This document shows, piece by piece, positions 45,601-57,400 of a stretch of DNA of 64,000 nt. The position numbers and the translations under genes were made by a program. Every line of letters begins with the position of its first letter. Position 1 is the stretch's first letter. The stretch spans positions 1-64,000 of the forward strand of contig SRPY01000020.1 in assembly GCA_018360145.1 (NCBI GenBank), read 5' to 3'. This DNA is from Claviceps africana. Taxonomy: Eukaryota; Ascomycota; Sordariomycetes; Hypocreales; Clavicipitaceae. Below the pieces are notes generated by a model. The model was not told the origin of the DNA. It made no database searches and saw only the letters and a list, made by a program, of their open reading frames with translations.

Positions 45601-46047
45601 ACCACCGCTGCCGGGTTGAAAGCCAGCAAAGCCTTGTTGTTGTTGCGGCGTCTCGGAACGCGATGGTGGTTGCATGCTAGGGTTGTGCCCCGGCGAGCCA
45701 GTGACACTATCTTCTCGTGGACGGGGGCGTTTGGACGGGATCACGGAGTTGGTTTGATAGACGGAGTTCGGATTCGGATTCGGATTCAGGTTGGGGGCTT
45801 GGCTCTGGTTCGGGTTCGGGTTCGAGTTCGAGTTTTGGTTCTGGTATGCCGGCGAACCGTGTCGCATCGGACCATTTTGCATACCAGCCATTTGTTGCGG
45901 GTTCGAAAATTGGCCCGGGTTGAAGGGGCCCGGGTTGTTCAAAAAGGCAGACGGATCCATCATCACACCAGCAGCGTTGGGATCGTTGATGTGAGGGTAG
46001 CCATTTCCATCGTGGTTGGGGCCGGCGTCGTTCATCCAGGCGCTCAT
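42646..46047 (-). CDS. SWI1: SWI/SNF complex ARID-domain subunit Swi1
   Basis: A single open frame of 1133 residues. The first 350 residues are Pro/Gln/Asn-rich and disordered. They include PNPNQ-type Asn repeats (about 70-95) and a poly-Gln block (about 285-300). An ARID DNA-binding domain lies at about 375-475: INPEQFMKNLAALMNAKGLP, then NLVMLFQVVQSKGGYKSVA, then NGWAHIAQALGL. A second Gln/His-rich stretch (about 500-600) leads to a C-terminal armadillo-like region of about 400 residues (LICITTILRNLSFPSAGEQN; LLTRAFALAISPIPD), which is the pattern of fungal Swi1 proteins. Swi1 is a targeting subunit of the SWI/SNF nucleosome remodeller in the nucleus. The CAG/CTG runs are probably length-variable. 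A 6.6-kb region without recognised genes lies upstream. Confidence 0.88.
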   Translation of the reverse strand: MSAWMNDAGPNHDGNGYPHINDPNAAGVMMDPSAFLNNPGPFNPGQFSNPQQMAGMQNGPMRHGSPAYQNQNSNSNPNPNQSQAPNLNPNPNPNSVYQTNSVIPSKRPRPREDSVTGSPGHNPSMQPPSRSETPQQQQGFAGFQPGSGGVMPPQNPGQFPHLQANGSANATPSPILGNQMRPGSVPQRVATASPHPFSPGPQPFSGPQTSPIPSEHGTPQPSQFLQNMPSGYNPGYAQSPSNSRPSPNMNAMGGAGGGQMMPQQMGQLPQHMGQMAPNMYQQMQQQMQQQQQQQQQGPQPPGQQTSQRPQSISDQQKMVAYQMRFQQQLQGNMQMQAQMQGQAMGRGTMPKHQMHGISNGQMPPGPTRQQPRPMSNINPEQFMKNLAALMNAKGLPLDPSPIVGDRPVNLVMLFQVVQSKGGYKSVAAANGWAHIAQALGLPMHIPTVAPALKQAYERNLVKFEEALMAQQKQRIMQQNTGVGGPGTPQKQMQPGPHMQQGQIQQHGGQPLVQPQTPARGNPTPVNGFPTPQFSQQPHAHQPQQQPPHLQQPQAQVQQQQQQQQHSHPQHQPQQQHQQQHQQQQQQQSTPNTHATPGHRSSMSRSVERSNANEFSSLESPAHHRSGSVSVDGRQQTPMAHVVAAERHMPRMPPKPEDYSPCARELSTFGGVDVHAANILGTEFSRWQIVGPSVNELGDVDISALTRSLQCGINGEVRVALDTLATISSSPNPAHFLNLRFCDDLVDALVDCAETQLDLLVEHTVEVADEIQLPAYEDVARSCRIECWAVKDTPGFGSIGYELDRAVERLICITTILRNLSFPSAGEQNENLLVLCDESVIKLLCSIIRYLGTRTMLLRTHSNTLDFMKDTVVFLSNIAGSLEIPGREQAATLLLMLLAFAPVPGPSMVNDTLYITPYEPSLHSYLPHAVDALAKLLARDEPNRGFYKSLFTIDSSSPLGNELLTRAFALAISPIPDKAREQFRPPQFPPLFETRKPFLMQGLLAAEIIVSLVPSSDASIARTLLATGNCLSQNLVKLIQDLSVLYEKPPLPARGGSRAAARKDPELVYIVVVAASLLRRLAEKARYSSASGVKDVAALLPRPQVLMEALMMQSPEWTKDGLLQHLTAVLNLEG
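44284..44406. repeat. CTG/CAG-rich tract coding poly-Gln in SWI1
   Basis: Runs of GCTGCT and GTTGCT triplets on the + strand, read as CAG/CAA on the coding strand, giving Gln blocks interrupted by His. A shorter tract occurs near 45150-45200. Confidence 0.85.
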
Positions 46048-46997
46048 GGTGATGGCCCAGACAGGCTGTGCGCAACTCAGCGATCAGTAGGTATACAGCC
46101 AGGAACCCATTGAAGGGCGCAGGGACGGGATGACGATGGGGCCGTGTCACGACCACGGCATGTGGTGATGAATAGGTCGAGTCGCGTCGCGGGTTGGTGG
46201 AGGATTGTGTGTGGTGTGCGGTGCGTGTGTGGTGTCGGGTGGGAAATGAGCAGGCGGACGGGGGTGGGCTTCCAGAGGCAGCAGGCAGCAGGCCGGTGGG
46301 CCGGCCAAAGAGACAGCCAGAGGTTGGCGCCGGGTGAGTGGGATGCGCGCTGTGGCGGAGCAGCACCGCACCAGACCGCAGGCACTGGCCTGGCTGCTCT
46401 TCAATACTGCCGGCGCAGACTCAGCAAGAGCACCAGCACCAGCCAGCCAGCAGAAGGGCCGCGTCCTTCTGGCAAACTGGCACTTGCAATCTCGTACTGG
46501 CGGACAGGAGTTGAAGTGCTGATTGGGCGGTTTTGTGGGGTGTGGGGAGGGGGGAGGGAAGGGGTCGGCGCGAAAACGAGAAAAAGCAGCAAGCAGAGGG
46601 AAGCCAGGCCACACGAAGCAGAGTCGCGGCGAATCCAGCCGTGGCCAGCAGCCAGCACAGCAGGCAAGACGAGGAAAAGACAGGAGAGCGGGTAAATGGA
46701 CCAGACAGAGCGCGCATCCGGCGCAAGCGGGGCCAGAAACCCAAGAAAACCTGTCGGCCAGGCCCTGTCCACTCGTGCAGCGTGCTGCGCGGCAAGGCTG
46801 AACGCGCGCGCGCCAGGAGGCAGCAGGTGCCGCCAACGGTCGGCCAAAGGTAGCTGGACAACAGGCGTCGAGGGCTTGAGCTAGCGGACAATGGGTACTT
46901 ACCTAGGGAGGTGGTAGGGAGGTTGGGTCCGCGTCAGTGAGGACCCACAGGTCAGGCAGGTAGAGGTACTGGCCAGAGCTGTCGCGCACCAACGAGG

Positions 46998-47042
46998 CCA
47001 ACGAGGCCGACCAGACCAGACCAGACCAGACCAGACCAGACG
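46998..47042. repeat. CCAGA (GACCA) pentanucleotide repeat
   Basis: About six perfect tandem copies of GACCA within a longer GAGGCCAAC-type duplication. The reverse complement (TCTGG) forms a second array near 48958-49023. Confidence 0.88.
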
Positions 47043-48957
47043 GCACCAGATTGTGCCCGAAAAAAACGAAAAAAAAAAAACCCAGACTTGCCAGAATGAA
47101 CACGGCTCACAATGTTGCGCAACAACGCGAGCAACGTCAACGCCAAGCGAGCTGCGCAAGAACCGGGTGGCAAAGAGGGAAACACCAGCGTCGTGGACTC
47201 CGGGTGGCCTTGGTCCACGGTAGAAGGCGACGCGGAGGGAGAAATTTTTCAAGTCGTGTGTCGGCCGGCAGCTCCAATGCCTTCAAGGCCACCTCGCAGC
47301 CGCACAGCGGCCGATACGAATCCAGCAGCCCGTACGGTCGAAACAGGATGCGGGTCGCGACACGGAGATGGCAAGGACAGGACTCGGCAGCTGTCTCTGC
47401 TTTGGTCGCGTCGCTAGACAGTGCCAGGGGTTTGCAACGAAAGTGTGGTGTGCAGAGGCGGCTTCGGCGGGCTTCAACGATGGCGGCAGGTGTGAGTGGG
47501 CAAGCCCAGACTAGAGCCAGGCTTGCAAAGACTCGAGAAGATAGTCGGGCAGCAGGTTTGGTAGCACCGTGCAGTGCAGATGCCAGCCAGACCAAGGGAA
47601 ATCCAACAAACCGCACGCGTGTCAGCTTTCAACCATCGTTGGCGTTGTTTGCGGTCTCGGTTCCGGACGAGTTGCCGCTTGTTGAATACCATCTATGCCG
47701 TTTTGGGATTAGCGTGTCTTCTGAAGACAGCCAGAGCGAGCCAATCAAAGGGCGAGGATAGGGATTCCATAATGGAGACCGGTCTGCTGTTAGGTCAGCG
47801 TCTGTAGACCCACACGCTGACTAACAAACCATCACCCATCTCCATCGTGGTCTTAACAGGAACCTGAAAGTTCCACGAGTCAACCAGTGTCTGGACGGCC
47901 TGCAGTTCACAGCAACAAAATAGCCAGTGCTGGGCCTATCAGGCGGGAACCTCGCGCCGGACCGTAAGTAGCACTGTAGCTTGAATGTGGAGGTTCTTGC
48001 CGGATCGATCGTCGCCTTTTGAGGCAAAAAGAAGTTTCAGCATGTGCCAAAAGCCAACCGTGATGCCTTTGTAGACAACGACGATAACAGCCACACTGAC
48101 CTCGGCAGGTTGGTGCAAGTTGATGCAGTCAGATCGAGAGTGGCCGACAAAGAGATGTGAACTGCTTTTCATCAAGGCTAGAGGCACGCCGGAAATCTCC
48201 CTGTAGCTGCCGCCTGGAAAATGAAGACACATGGAGTGGTATTCCCGGCGGCAATCGAAGCGAGCGGAGAGTTGCTCAAGAATGATGGTAGGCCCATGTC
48301 CTTCTTGCCAATGGACGGAAGTGCCACAGCCATAGCAAGCTAGCGCTGGCAGGTCGGGACGGGACCATGTCAGATGTCGTCAGAGTTCTGGCCTGGCAAA
48401 TCGAGGAATCGGTCAGCAAGTCGTAGAGTCGTCGGGGAGCTTCTCTAGACTTGTACACGAAAGGCGTGCACAAAGTTTCTTGTTCGGTTGCAAAATGGCG
48501 TCGGGTGGTGGACCCACGAGGGCGCGACAGCCAGGCACTGAAGACGCACCACGCATCACGCACCAACGCACCACCCACCTGACGGCAGAGGGTGGCGACA
48601 ATGTGGCCACGTGCAAATGGGAGGGCGCCGAGGGTCAGAGTTGATGCGACCGATCAGAAATGCTCTTGCCTTGCGCGAGCTGACGGTGGTTTTTGAGACT
48701 TTTCGAGGATGGCCGAAGGTCGACGCATGAAAGCGCACTGCATAGAGCCCAGAGGGCCCGCCAGCAGCTCCCACAGCTCCAGCGGTCCCAGTGGTCCCAG
48801 CGGTCCCAGCGGCTCAGTCCCAGCAGCACGGCGGCGTCATCAGGGCCTCCATCCGGGAGGAACGATTGATGTCGAGGACCCCAGGCGGTTTCGCGGTGGG
48901 GGGTGTGGGGGGGGATTGTTTTGCTTGGCGCCGTGCAATGCCTGCCTGGTCGGATCG

Positions 48958-49023
48958 GGTCTGGTCTGGTCTCCTCTGGCCTGGCGTCCTCTGGCCTGGC
49001 CTACTCTGGTCTGGTCTGGTCTG
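48958..49023. repeat. TCTGG/GCCTGG pentamer-rich array
   Basis: Tandem and interspersed TCTGG and CTGGC words, opposite in orientation to the array at 46998-47042. Confidence 0.8.
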
Positions 49024-49365
49024 ATTGATTCCGCTCCTCCGCAAGGGTCATGCCAGATGGGGTCCACCCCCTGTCGCACTCGCACCTGGGCGCTTGGCCC
49101 CAGAGCCGAACGCTCTGCCCGTGTGGTCTCAGTCCTGTGCTGGATTCCTCGATAGATCAGGCTGGACCAGACTCGACCAGACTCGAGGCAAGTCTGGTCT
49201 CTGGCGCTGGTCACTGGTCACCGATCCCTCTGCGTGCTGGGCCATGGGTGCTGGGTGCTAGCCATCATCGGCCACATCGGCGAAAATCTGTCCGTGCTTC
49301 TCATCCTCGTGTCATTTCCCGGCCGACTCGAGCGCGTCTGTGGATGGAGAGATATGGACGTACAT

Positions 49366-49388
49366 ATGTATGTATGTATGTATGTATG
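49366..49388. repeat. TATG/GTAT microsatellite
   Basis: About five to six copies of a four-base unit (TATG), within the gene-free region. Confidence 0.88.
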
Positions 49389-52269
49389 CTGTCCGCCGTC
49401 GTGCCGGCGGGTGTCGAGCCTCGAGCCTTCAAGGCAGCAAAGCAGCAAAGCAGCAAAAGCCTGCCGGCTTTTCAGATCCTCTGCCATGGATTGCGTCGAG
49501 ATTCAACGTCCGGTCGCCGCTGCTGCGTCGGACTTGTTCCAGTGGAGTCCAAGTCCGTCGGCAGCATTCGCAGCAAATTGTACCACGGCCATGTGAGAGG
49601 CACCAGTGAGAGCGAACTGGAATAACGCGACGGCAAGGGGGCCGACGGCCAGATTCCAGCAAGGGATGAGAGATGGAAGAAAAAAAAAAGTAGAGTTCCT
49701 GTTGGCTTTGGAATTGACATGAAAGAAAGAAGTGGCTGCTGGAAGGAACGGGGAAGGGGGGAGAGCTTTACTTATGTGAGTGACCTCAGTCCCAGCAGCC
49801 GGGCCCTTTCGCATCATCCACACAATGAACAACCCAAACGCCGGGCCACGCCTGGTTTTTTTTTTTTTTTTTTTTTTTTTATCATTTATTCCCTGATTTA
49901 TCTTAATCCGGTCAGGCTTGTGCCCCGGCTCGTCATTATCGACTTCCGCAAAACCATCTGCGGCCGCTCACACCATGTTTTTGTTTTTGTTTTCCCACTC
50001 ATGTACCTGGTTCTGCACGCAATTCGTTTCGCCTTTTTAGCTTAGGTGCACATGCGACTTTGTGTTTTGTTCTTCTTGTTTTGTTTTCGTTTACATTTTT
50101 CGTTTCTTTTTTTTTCTTGCCTCACTTTGCCTGCTTGTGCCAGCCGTCGCGACCAGAGACGCCTGGTGTACAGGACCGGCTTTCTCTGCCACTGCCGCCG
50201 GGGCAGCGTGGCTGGCTGGCTCCACGTTCCCACGACTTTGAGGCATTCTGGATCGGGCCCCGGGATGGTGGCTCTTGAGATTATCTTGTGGCCCGGCCCT
50301 GTCCACTGACATTGGCGTCCCGCTGCCAATGCCCACCACCTTGCCACTGGTTTCCGAAGTCGTCTCATTCTTTTTTTTTTTTTTAAAAAAAAAAAAACTA
50401 AAAAAAACTTGTGTTTTCTTGGGTTCCCTTTTTTTTCATCTTTTCGTCGTTGGTTTTTTTCCCGCTCCTTATGTGCGTGTGTCGTGGTACCTATTGAGGC
50501 TGCCCAGCATCATCCTAAGGCGCTTTGGAAATTATAAATATTGCCCGTCCGAACCATGTCAGTATAATAACTTCATGTCTAATTCTTTGTGGACCAGTCC
50601 CGGCACTCAATCTAGTCTGGTAGCAACAAGCCAAGCGCAAAGGGCGCCCGCCAACTGCGGCCAAAAAGGTAGGCAACCCGTGAAAGATGCGACGGCAGTC
50701 ATCTGTTCGCAGATCGCTTCGTACTCCTCCATCTTCCATCTGCCATTTCCTTGTATTGGCCGATGAAAGCAACGCAACTCGAAAATCCCTCTCACGTCTG
50801 GCGCAGACCAAAAAAAAATAAAAATGGCAGGCCCGACCCGACGCCAATTTCAAGCTCTCCATTGCAGATTCTAGCCTACTTGGTATGTACTAACGACGCC
50901 TTTTGCCCTTTTCCCCTCTGGGAGTTTGAAGGTTTGTCATGCCGAGACCAGGCGTGGCTGGTTATCAGCAGATGAAACATGATTCGCATGTCGATGACGG
51001 ATTGTTTTTATTTTGTTTTGCTCTCCCAGTCATCGCCGGTCGTCGTCCTCGGACCTGGTTTTTTTTTCTTTTTTTTTTTTTGCCCTGAAAGTCCACGTCT
51101 TTTCGCTTCCGGAATTTTAGCGCAATGGACCATGTGCCGATGTTTGTTGGCTTCCTTTCTGTGCAACTCCACACGGACTGTTTTTGTCGTAGGCGCGGGC
51201 GAAGTCACCACTTGCCAGATGCACGGGAGATGACAAGGACTGCGAGCCAGACCACCAAGAATGCCGACGCCAAAACGACGAGAAGACAAACCAGACCTCC
51301 CTCACACGGCGCCGCTTGAATCTTGGAGGAAACCCATCCGGGGCGTTTCTAGCTTGCCCCTTCGGTTGCTGGACTCGGGCATTGCCGTTTCAAATCCCTT
51401 TTTTGCCATGTCGGCCGCTGTGGTGCAGATTGTTCCAATCGTAGCCTATCCTCCGCCGTTCTAAAATAAAGCAGCTGCCTTTTTTTTTCTCCTTCTTCTT
51501 CTCTCTCGTCTCTATTTTCCCCTCCCTTTTCTGGGCCTTGATTTTGGATGCGTCTGCATACTTGCGATGCCTGCCATTTTCTTACCGAAATTGTTGGCTA
51601 CTCGAGTCTCGTACGAGTGGATATGCCCATGAGTTATGACTTCCCCTAGCCGTTGACCTTGATCTATTCCTGCCTTCCTCGCCCTCCCCTCCTCTTCCAC
51701 CCCATCCCCCCTTGGTGGCGTCTGGCCTGGTCTGGTCTGGTATCATCGAATTGGCTGCTGGGCTCTGTTGTATATTTGACGGCAGCACGGCATGGCCCCG
51801 ATACTCTTGAGCAAAATAATACGGCGTATGACCTGTCACTTCTCCCCATAGTCACCAGGGCCGGGGGTGGGGGTGGGAAAAGGGGGGAAAAGAAAAAAAA
51901 ACCATCTGCAATCGACGCGGTAGAATGATCCAAGCCCGCAGATCATGAAGGCGAGGCGACGCCAGAGTCGCAGCACGTTCTCGGCTCTCCCCGCATCCCT
52001 TGTGGGGACTGGGCTTCGAATTTTCGTGCACACGGCCAGGACGCCCTGCAGGGCTTGGAAAAGAAGGAAAAAAGGGCCCTGCCTCCTGCTTCTCTGCGTC
52101 GACCAGACCGGACCCCGAATTCGCCACCAGGCTCCGCAAACGAACTACCTGGCATGCACAGCTAGACGCGTAGAACAATGGTGACTTTTCTTTCTTTTTT
52201 CATCTATTATTATGCTATTTTTTTCTATTTTTTTTTTTCATTTTGACAAGATTTGTTACAGGTTACGTG

Positions 52270-52298
52270 CATTACATTGCATTGCATTGCATTGCATC
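52270..52298. repeat. ATTGC pentamer repeat
   Basis: About five tandem copies of ATTGC, about 310 bp beyond the UTP6 stop. Confidence 0.85.
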
Positions 52299-52607
52299 AT
52301 GTAAGCCCATGCGGGGACTCTCCTCGGTCATACAACGCGGGTTTCAAAGTACCTCCGTAGGAAGTTGCTGTCTTTGCGCAATTGCCGCCTACAAAGAGAG
52401 TTCCTGTCCCACTGTGTCACTGTCACAATCAGCGTCCTGCAGAGATGCATGTATACAAAAGGAAAGGGCAGAATAAACGAATCAACAACGTAAAATATCC
52501 GATCCGCAGCTTTCTTTTTTGTATTTTTGTTAAGGACACTCGGTGGTGTAGAACGACGTGCTCCCACACCCGACCTCGTCGCTGCATACGGCCGTTGAAT
52601 TTGAACC

Positions 52608-53881
52608 TCATGACAAAGCTAGCTCTCCCCTGATGTGCTCGAGTACTGTTCTGATCGCATCGTCAAGATCGCCCAATGCCAGGTAGCCATCTATCCACGC
52701 TGCTGTTTTCCTGGCCAATTCAACCTTGTCCGTCGTCGAGTCCAACTTGTCGCCCAGTCGCGCCATGACCTCGCGCAAGCCGCGCGGGAAGTCGGCAGTG
52801 TTGGGGCTCACACCCAGGATGGGCTGGCGAACATAGCAGTTGCACGTGGAAGGGTGGTTGGGGAACTCCTCATTGAGAGCATCCAACACGTGTTGCGAGA
52901 TTCTGGGCTCGACAGACAAGGTCTTGAAGGAGGTAAACAGGAAAAAGAATGTCTCGGCCACTTCGGGGGAGTAGAATGCTTGTTTTCGCGAAATGTTGAA
53001 AATGGCAATGGGGATGGCGCCGTCCATAGCAGGATTGGATTTGAGCTGCTCCGACGCACGCTTGTTGATGACCTGAGCTTGTGCCTTTGATGGCCTGGGC
53101 AGCGAGTCGCCATCGTCGCCTTCCTCTTCTTCGTCATGATCATCGTCGTCGTCGCTACCCACGATGCGGAGCTCGTCGTCGTCGTCAGCACGGTCAGGAC
53201 GAAGAGCATCCGCTCCCTGTGTCTTCTTGCGTGTGTCCACCTTGACAAGCCACTCCATCTCGACCTTTGCATATTCAACCCAAAGTCTGCAGTCCTTGTT
53301 GCAGAAGCGACATCCACGCATGAAGAAGCCTCTGGCCGAAGCCATATCGCCGTGTCCGGCAGATCGTCGTCCGGCCATGATCCAAAGATCTGCGTCATGC
53401 GGCATCATGCGCAGAGCGCCGGTCATTGTCTTCCTCCAGCGCTTGGCAGCCTTGACACTGGCCGTGTACGAGAGGTATTCCCGCCACAGCTCGCTGCTGC
53501 CGGGATGTCTATTGACGGATCGCTCGTAGATGGTCATCACGCGTGCTTGCCCTGCGTGTGCTGAGTTGAGGTGGTAAATCTTGAGACGCTTGCAACGCTT
53601 GCAGCGAAGGGCTTCCAGCGATTGCTCCCATTTTGCGTATGCGGACCAATCGGATGGCAAGTTGCCTGGGGACAAGACTCTGTGTTCGTACTCATTGCGC
53701 TTCTGGACGATTGTCCGAATTTCATCCTGCAGAGACAGAGAGGGGAAAGAATTAGGTTTTGACAATGTAGCGGAGAGTGTGGCCAGCATACCTTGGAGAA
53801 CAATTCTTTTTCTTCCCATTCACGTAACTGGGGAACGCATCGTTCGAGATAGAATCTCGCCTTTCCCGCAACGCCGGCCAT
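52608..53881 (-). CDS. UTP6: U3 snoRNP-associated protein Utp6 (HAT repeats)
   Basis: Two exons, 53881-53792 and 53726-52608, give 402 residues; donor GTATGC, acceptor CTCTGCAG. The start MAGVAGKARFYLERCVPQLR is the standard Utp6 N-terminus, with EEKELFSKDEIRTIVQKRNE across the join. HAT (half-TPR) repeats follow, for example LWREYLSYTASVKAAKRWRK and DADLWIMAGRRSAGHGDMAS, then GFFMRGCRFCNKDCRLWVEY. An acidic insert (about 215-245, with DDDDDHDEEEEGDDGD) is followed by the C-terminal helical part. Utp6 belongs to the UTP-B module of the small-subunit processome in the nucleolus, needed for 18S rRNA maturation. Length matches the family. It is divergent from CWH43. Confidence 0.92.
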
Positions 53882-54498
53882 GATAATTGTGTGGAAGTTT
53901 GTCAAAAATGCAAGGAAAGAAAAAAGAATCAGGCTTGAGGGGCTTTCTTCTTCGTATCCAGGCAAGGCACGCGGACAAGGACAAATCAAGGGTGCGGGCC
54001 GGTGTGAGATCAAGATGCGGCGTGCGGCCATGGAAGTTTTTCATCGCGAGGCTCCCGTAGACGTAAAATTTTAGTGGGGCGCCTTCTGCCCCCTTCCACC
54101 CAATCTCAGCCTCTCAGCCTCTCAGCCTTGTCCGTGTCCGTTCCAGCTGGTCCGGGGCGAATCAGCTGCGACGTGCGGCTGGAGCCGCTTGAGCTGTTCA
54201 ATCCAGTACACAGGCCCGTCAACGTGTCTTTCCATGCCCCTGAGCCCTGGCTGTCTTCAGACTTCTCACGCTCTCAAGCTAGTAGCGGCCAGGACTGCAT
54301 GCATGTCCATGTGTGGCCGAATATTCCGAGGCCCCATCCTTGCTCCGCGCCGTCCTCACTCGCTCCCCTCGAAATTCTTTGCATCCAGACTGTCCTCTTC
54401 CGCGTCCAGACAAGCCCGATGGTGCCGTAAATAGTTGGAGGCTTCATTCATTCGTTCATTCATTCATTCATCGACACTCTTGCGCCATAGTCATCGCC
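53882..54498. promoter_or_regulatory. Divergent promoter region of UTP6 and CWH43
   Basis: About 620 bp, with a TCAGCC direct repeat (about 54109-54126) and an ATTC tetranucleotide run (about 54444-54472) just before the CWH43 start. No TATA box was identified. Confidence 0.45.
54444..54472. repeat. ATTC microsatellite in the CWH43 leader
   Basis: About seven copies of ATTC with one GTTC variant, roughly 30 bp upstream of the CWH43 ATG. Confidence 0.85.
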
Positions 54499-57400
54499 AT
54501 GTCCAAGTACAAGGACAAGGACGGCGGTGTTGTCCTCAGCTTCGGGGGCCACTGGGTCAGCTGGGCACACACCGTCGTCGCATACAGTAAGTTCATGAGG
54601 TCTACTTATACGCAAACTGCTCGGCGTCTTTGGAAAAACGTTTCCGTGATGAGAAGCAAAGACGCGGATTTCCATTGCAACACGTTCAGTCCTGACCCGT
54701 TCATGTAGCCGCCTTTATCAGCGCCTTGATCGTCGGCACCAGCCTGCACTACCACAAGATTGTCGAGAACGAATTCTACGGATATCCACAGGAATGGTTT
54801 CCGTCCGTCTCCGCAACAATTGGCGACCGATACCCTGAGCGATCGTTCTTCATGATATTTATCGCCATTACATCCGGTACGCGACTCTCCATGCTTTGGA
54901 TATAACGCTGCTCCGAGCCCACGCTGACCCATTGACAAGGACCTCGATTCGCGCTCGTGGGCTTGTTCTATCTACTCAGTCGCAAGCCTGGCACCAAACT
55001 ACCCGGCTTCGTTGCCTCAGCGGGCATTCTTCGAACACTAACATGCGGTGGCTGGACTTACATCACATCGACCGACGACCATGATTGGCATGATATTCTC
55101 ATGATCTCGTACATCGTGTGCACTCTCCCCTGGACGCTGGGCTGCATTGCTCTCAGTCCACCAAACCCCCAGGCCATTAAGTACCGAAAGTACATCGCTA
55201 GTGCTTTCTTTGGTACCTTGGTACCACTGATCTACTTCTTTATTCAGCACAAGGTTCATCGTGTTGCCGGAGGTTCGTACTGTATCCCCCTCTCGAGAGT
55301 CCCATGATAGTTACGCTGTTGTTCTGACAATGTGCTCAGCTTACACGATTTATGCCTTCTTTGAATGGGCATTGATCCTTTTCGATGTTGGGTTTGACGC
55401 CGTTACAGCCTTGGATTTTAAGACTTTCGAAGTCGTTGTGAAAGACGTCAAGGGTCTGAGTAAGGGGTACGTCCAATGGCTCCCGAGGTAGTGCTGGTTT
55501 TGTGCGCAGTCCAATCCAATAAATTTTGTTTTTAATCGTCATCGTCATCATCATTATCGTTGTGAACCATGCTCTAAGTCTTATCGGCAGTGAAAATCAT
55601 TCGTCTGTCCCATCTGTCGTTATGGAGAAGGAGTAGGTCCCAAGTCCTCTCGTTCCACCTTGCTTCAATGGACTGACTTGTTTCAATTTCAAAGAAAAGA
55701 GAAGGTCACTGGAGGACTCTATTCCATGCGCTTCACCTGGTCTGAGGCCCTGGATACAGCGGCTGACATTTATCATGGAGTAAGTGCTTTTAATGCTGCA
55801 CACTCAAAAAGCAACATCTGACGTCTTGCTAGTTCGTCTTCTGGTCCATGTTGACTAGCTTGGGTCTTACGGTCTGGTGTAGGTGCCGCCCACCTTGAGA
55901 CGCGTTGAGTCATGGAAAGATACTAATCGGAAATAGACTTTCCTCTCTGGCACATGGGAATCTCCGGATACGAGGCGTTCGTCTTGGTGTCCGTCTCACC
56001 CCTTCTTCTCACAGGACCTTTGCGATCCGCTGTCGTCAACAACCAGCGCATCATTCACCTTTTGTCCCTCTCTGGAGTTGCTGCGTACTTGGTTTTGAAC
56101 CCTGCTCGACGTCTTTTCACTGTAGGATTTGGTGTTGCCATGTCGACCTTGGGCTGGGTCGCCACTCTCCACGCCGAGTCTTCCCATGAGGTGAGGTTTG
56201 AATCAAAGCTTCTCGGCTTGCTTGTTGGTTTGATATTGTCTTCAACGGCAAAGTTTGCCTGGCAGACCAACAACCCTATTTGGCCTATCATGCACAAAGA
56301 AAATGGCGGCTGGAATCTTGCTGGTCTGATAGTTGGCATCGTTGCTGCTCTGCGCTTCACTCGCAGAGGTCCTCTGACGAGCGGCGCGGCCCAGGCCGTC
56401 GCCAAAGGCTCATCAGCTCTTGCAGCCTGCGGTGTCGGAGGCGTATTCTTCGGCATGCACTCGCTGCTCTCTGATACCAGCACCATGATTCTCTGGGTCT
56501 GGGAGGGTTTTCCTGTCCGCGGTCCATACTTTTCCACTCACGGCTGGTGCACTTTGGCTGCCATGTCTGCCGGTGTCTTTTTCGGCATCTACAAGCCCTC
56601 TCTTGCCGCGGGATGGGTGACATACATTGTGGGCGCCGCTGGCGCCGTGATTTTGACATTTTTCAGTCACTGGTTTGGATATTATGGCGGTCTGATCCTG
56701 GCAGCCTATTTGATGGCTGTTGCTGTTCCTCTCTTGACCAATGCATCCAAGAAGAGTCCCGCAACTACCTTTGGCCTCGGATTCTTCGTCTACGTGTTTT
56801 TGGTTCTCTTCCACGTTTGGGTGGTTGCCTATGCCTTTGTACCCGGGGGTCCACTGGTTCGCGAGCACACCGATTGGATCATGTACACCATGACGGGCCT
56901 GATCGGTGTTGGTGTGTACGACTACAACTCGTCCAAGGCGCGCAAACAAGAAGTTCGCCGACCCTCAGCCTCTCAGCATAAGAAGTACTTTGGCGTCGCC
57001 GCCTTCTTGGTCAACATTCTCTTCCTGTGCTCCGCCTTCATGCGTTTCCCCACGAATGACTACAAGCCATATCACGCCAAGGATCGCGTTCTGACTGCCG
57101 GTATCTGGACCATTCACTTCTCGCTGGACAATGACATGTGGTCTTCCGAATACCGCATGCGAGATCTTATCAAGGAAATGGAGCTTGACGTTGTCGGCCT
57201 TCTCGAATCGGACTTGCAGCGCATCATCATGGGCAATCGCGATACGACTCAGTTCTTGGCCGAGGACCTCGGGATGTATGTCGACTACGGCCCTGGTCCC
57301 AACAAACACACGTGGGGTGCAGCTTTGTTGTCCAAATTTCCCATTGTCGAGTCCAAGCATCATCTTCTGCCGAGTCCCGTGGGCGAGCTAGCACCTGCCA

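Larger units (their letters stand above)
46048..52607. other. 6.6-kb region without recognisable genes
   Basis: This is the longest gene-free stretch in the window, between SWI1 (5' end) and UTP6 (3' end). It holds many overlapping Arg/Ser/Pro-rich open frames on both strands without domain, signal peptide or splice consistency, which is typical of GC-rich non-coding DNA. Simple repeats include CCAGA pentamers (about 46998-47040), TCTGG pentamers (about 48958-49023), a TATG microsatellite (about 49366-49388), T runs near 49857-49880, and an ATTGC pentamer run (52270-52298). SWI1's long 5' leader and promoter probably occupy the left part. A long non-coding RNA is possible but not shown. Confidence 0.5.

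Noticed and set aside
44254..46113. Long plus-strand frames (269 and 349 codons) antisense to SWI1, rich in Leu and Arg
   Set aside because: They are the antisense reading of CAG/CAA and Pro/Gln-rich codons; SWI1 on the opposite strand explains the region.
46147..46836. 229-codon minus-strand frame upstream of SWI1
   Set aside because: Cys/Ala/Pro-rich GC-driven frame with no family resemblance; overlaps other frames equally long on both strands.
47051..47761. 236-codon plus-strand frame starting in a run of Lys codons
   Set aside because: Arg/Ser-rich, begins in a poly-A tract, and crosses repeats; no domain was recognised.
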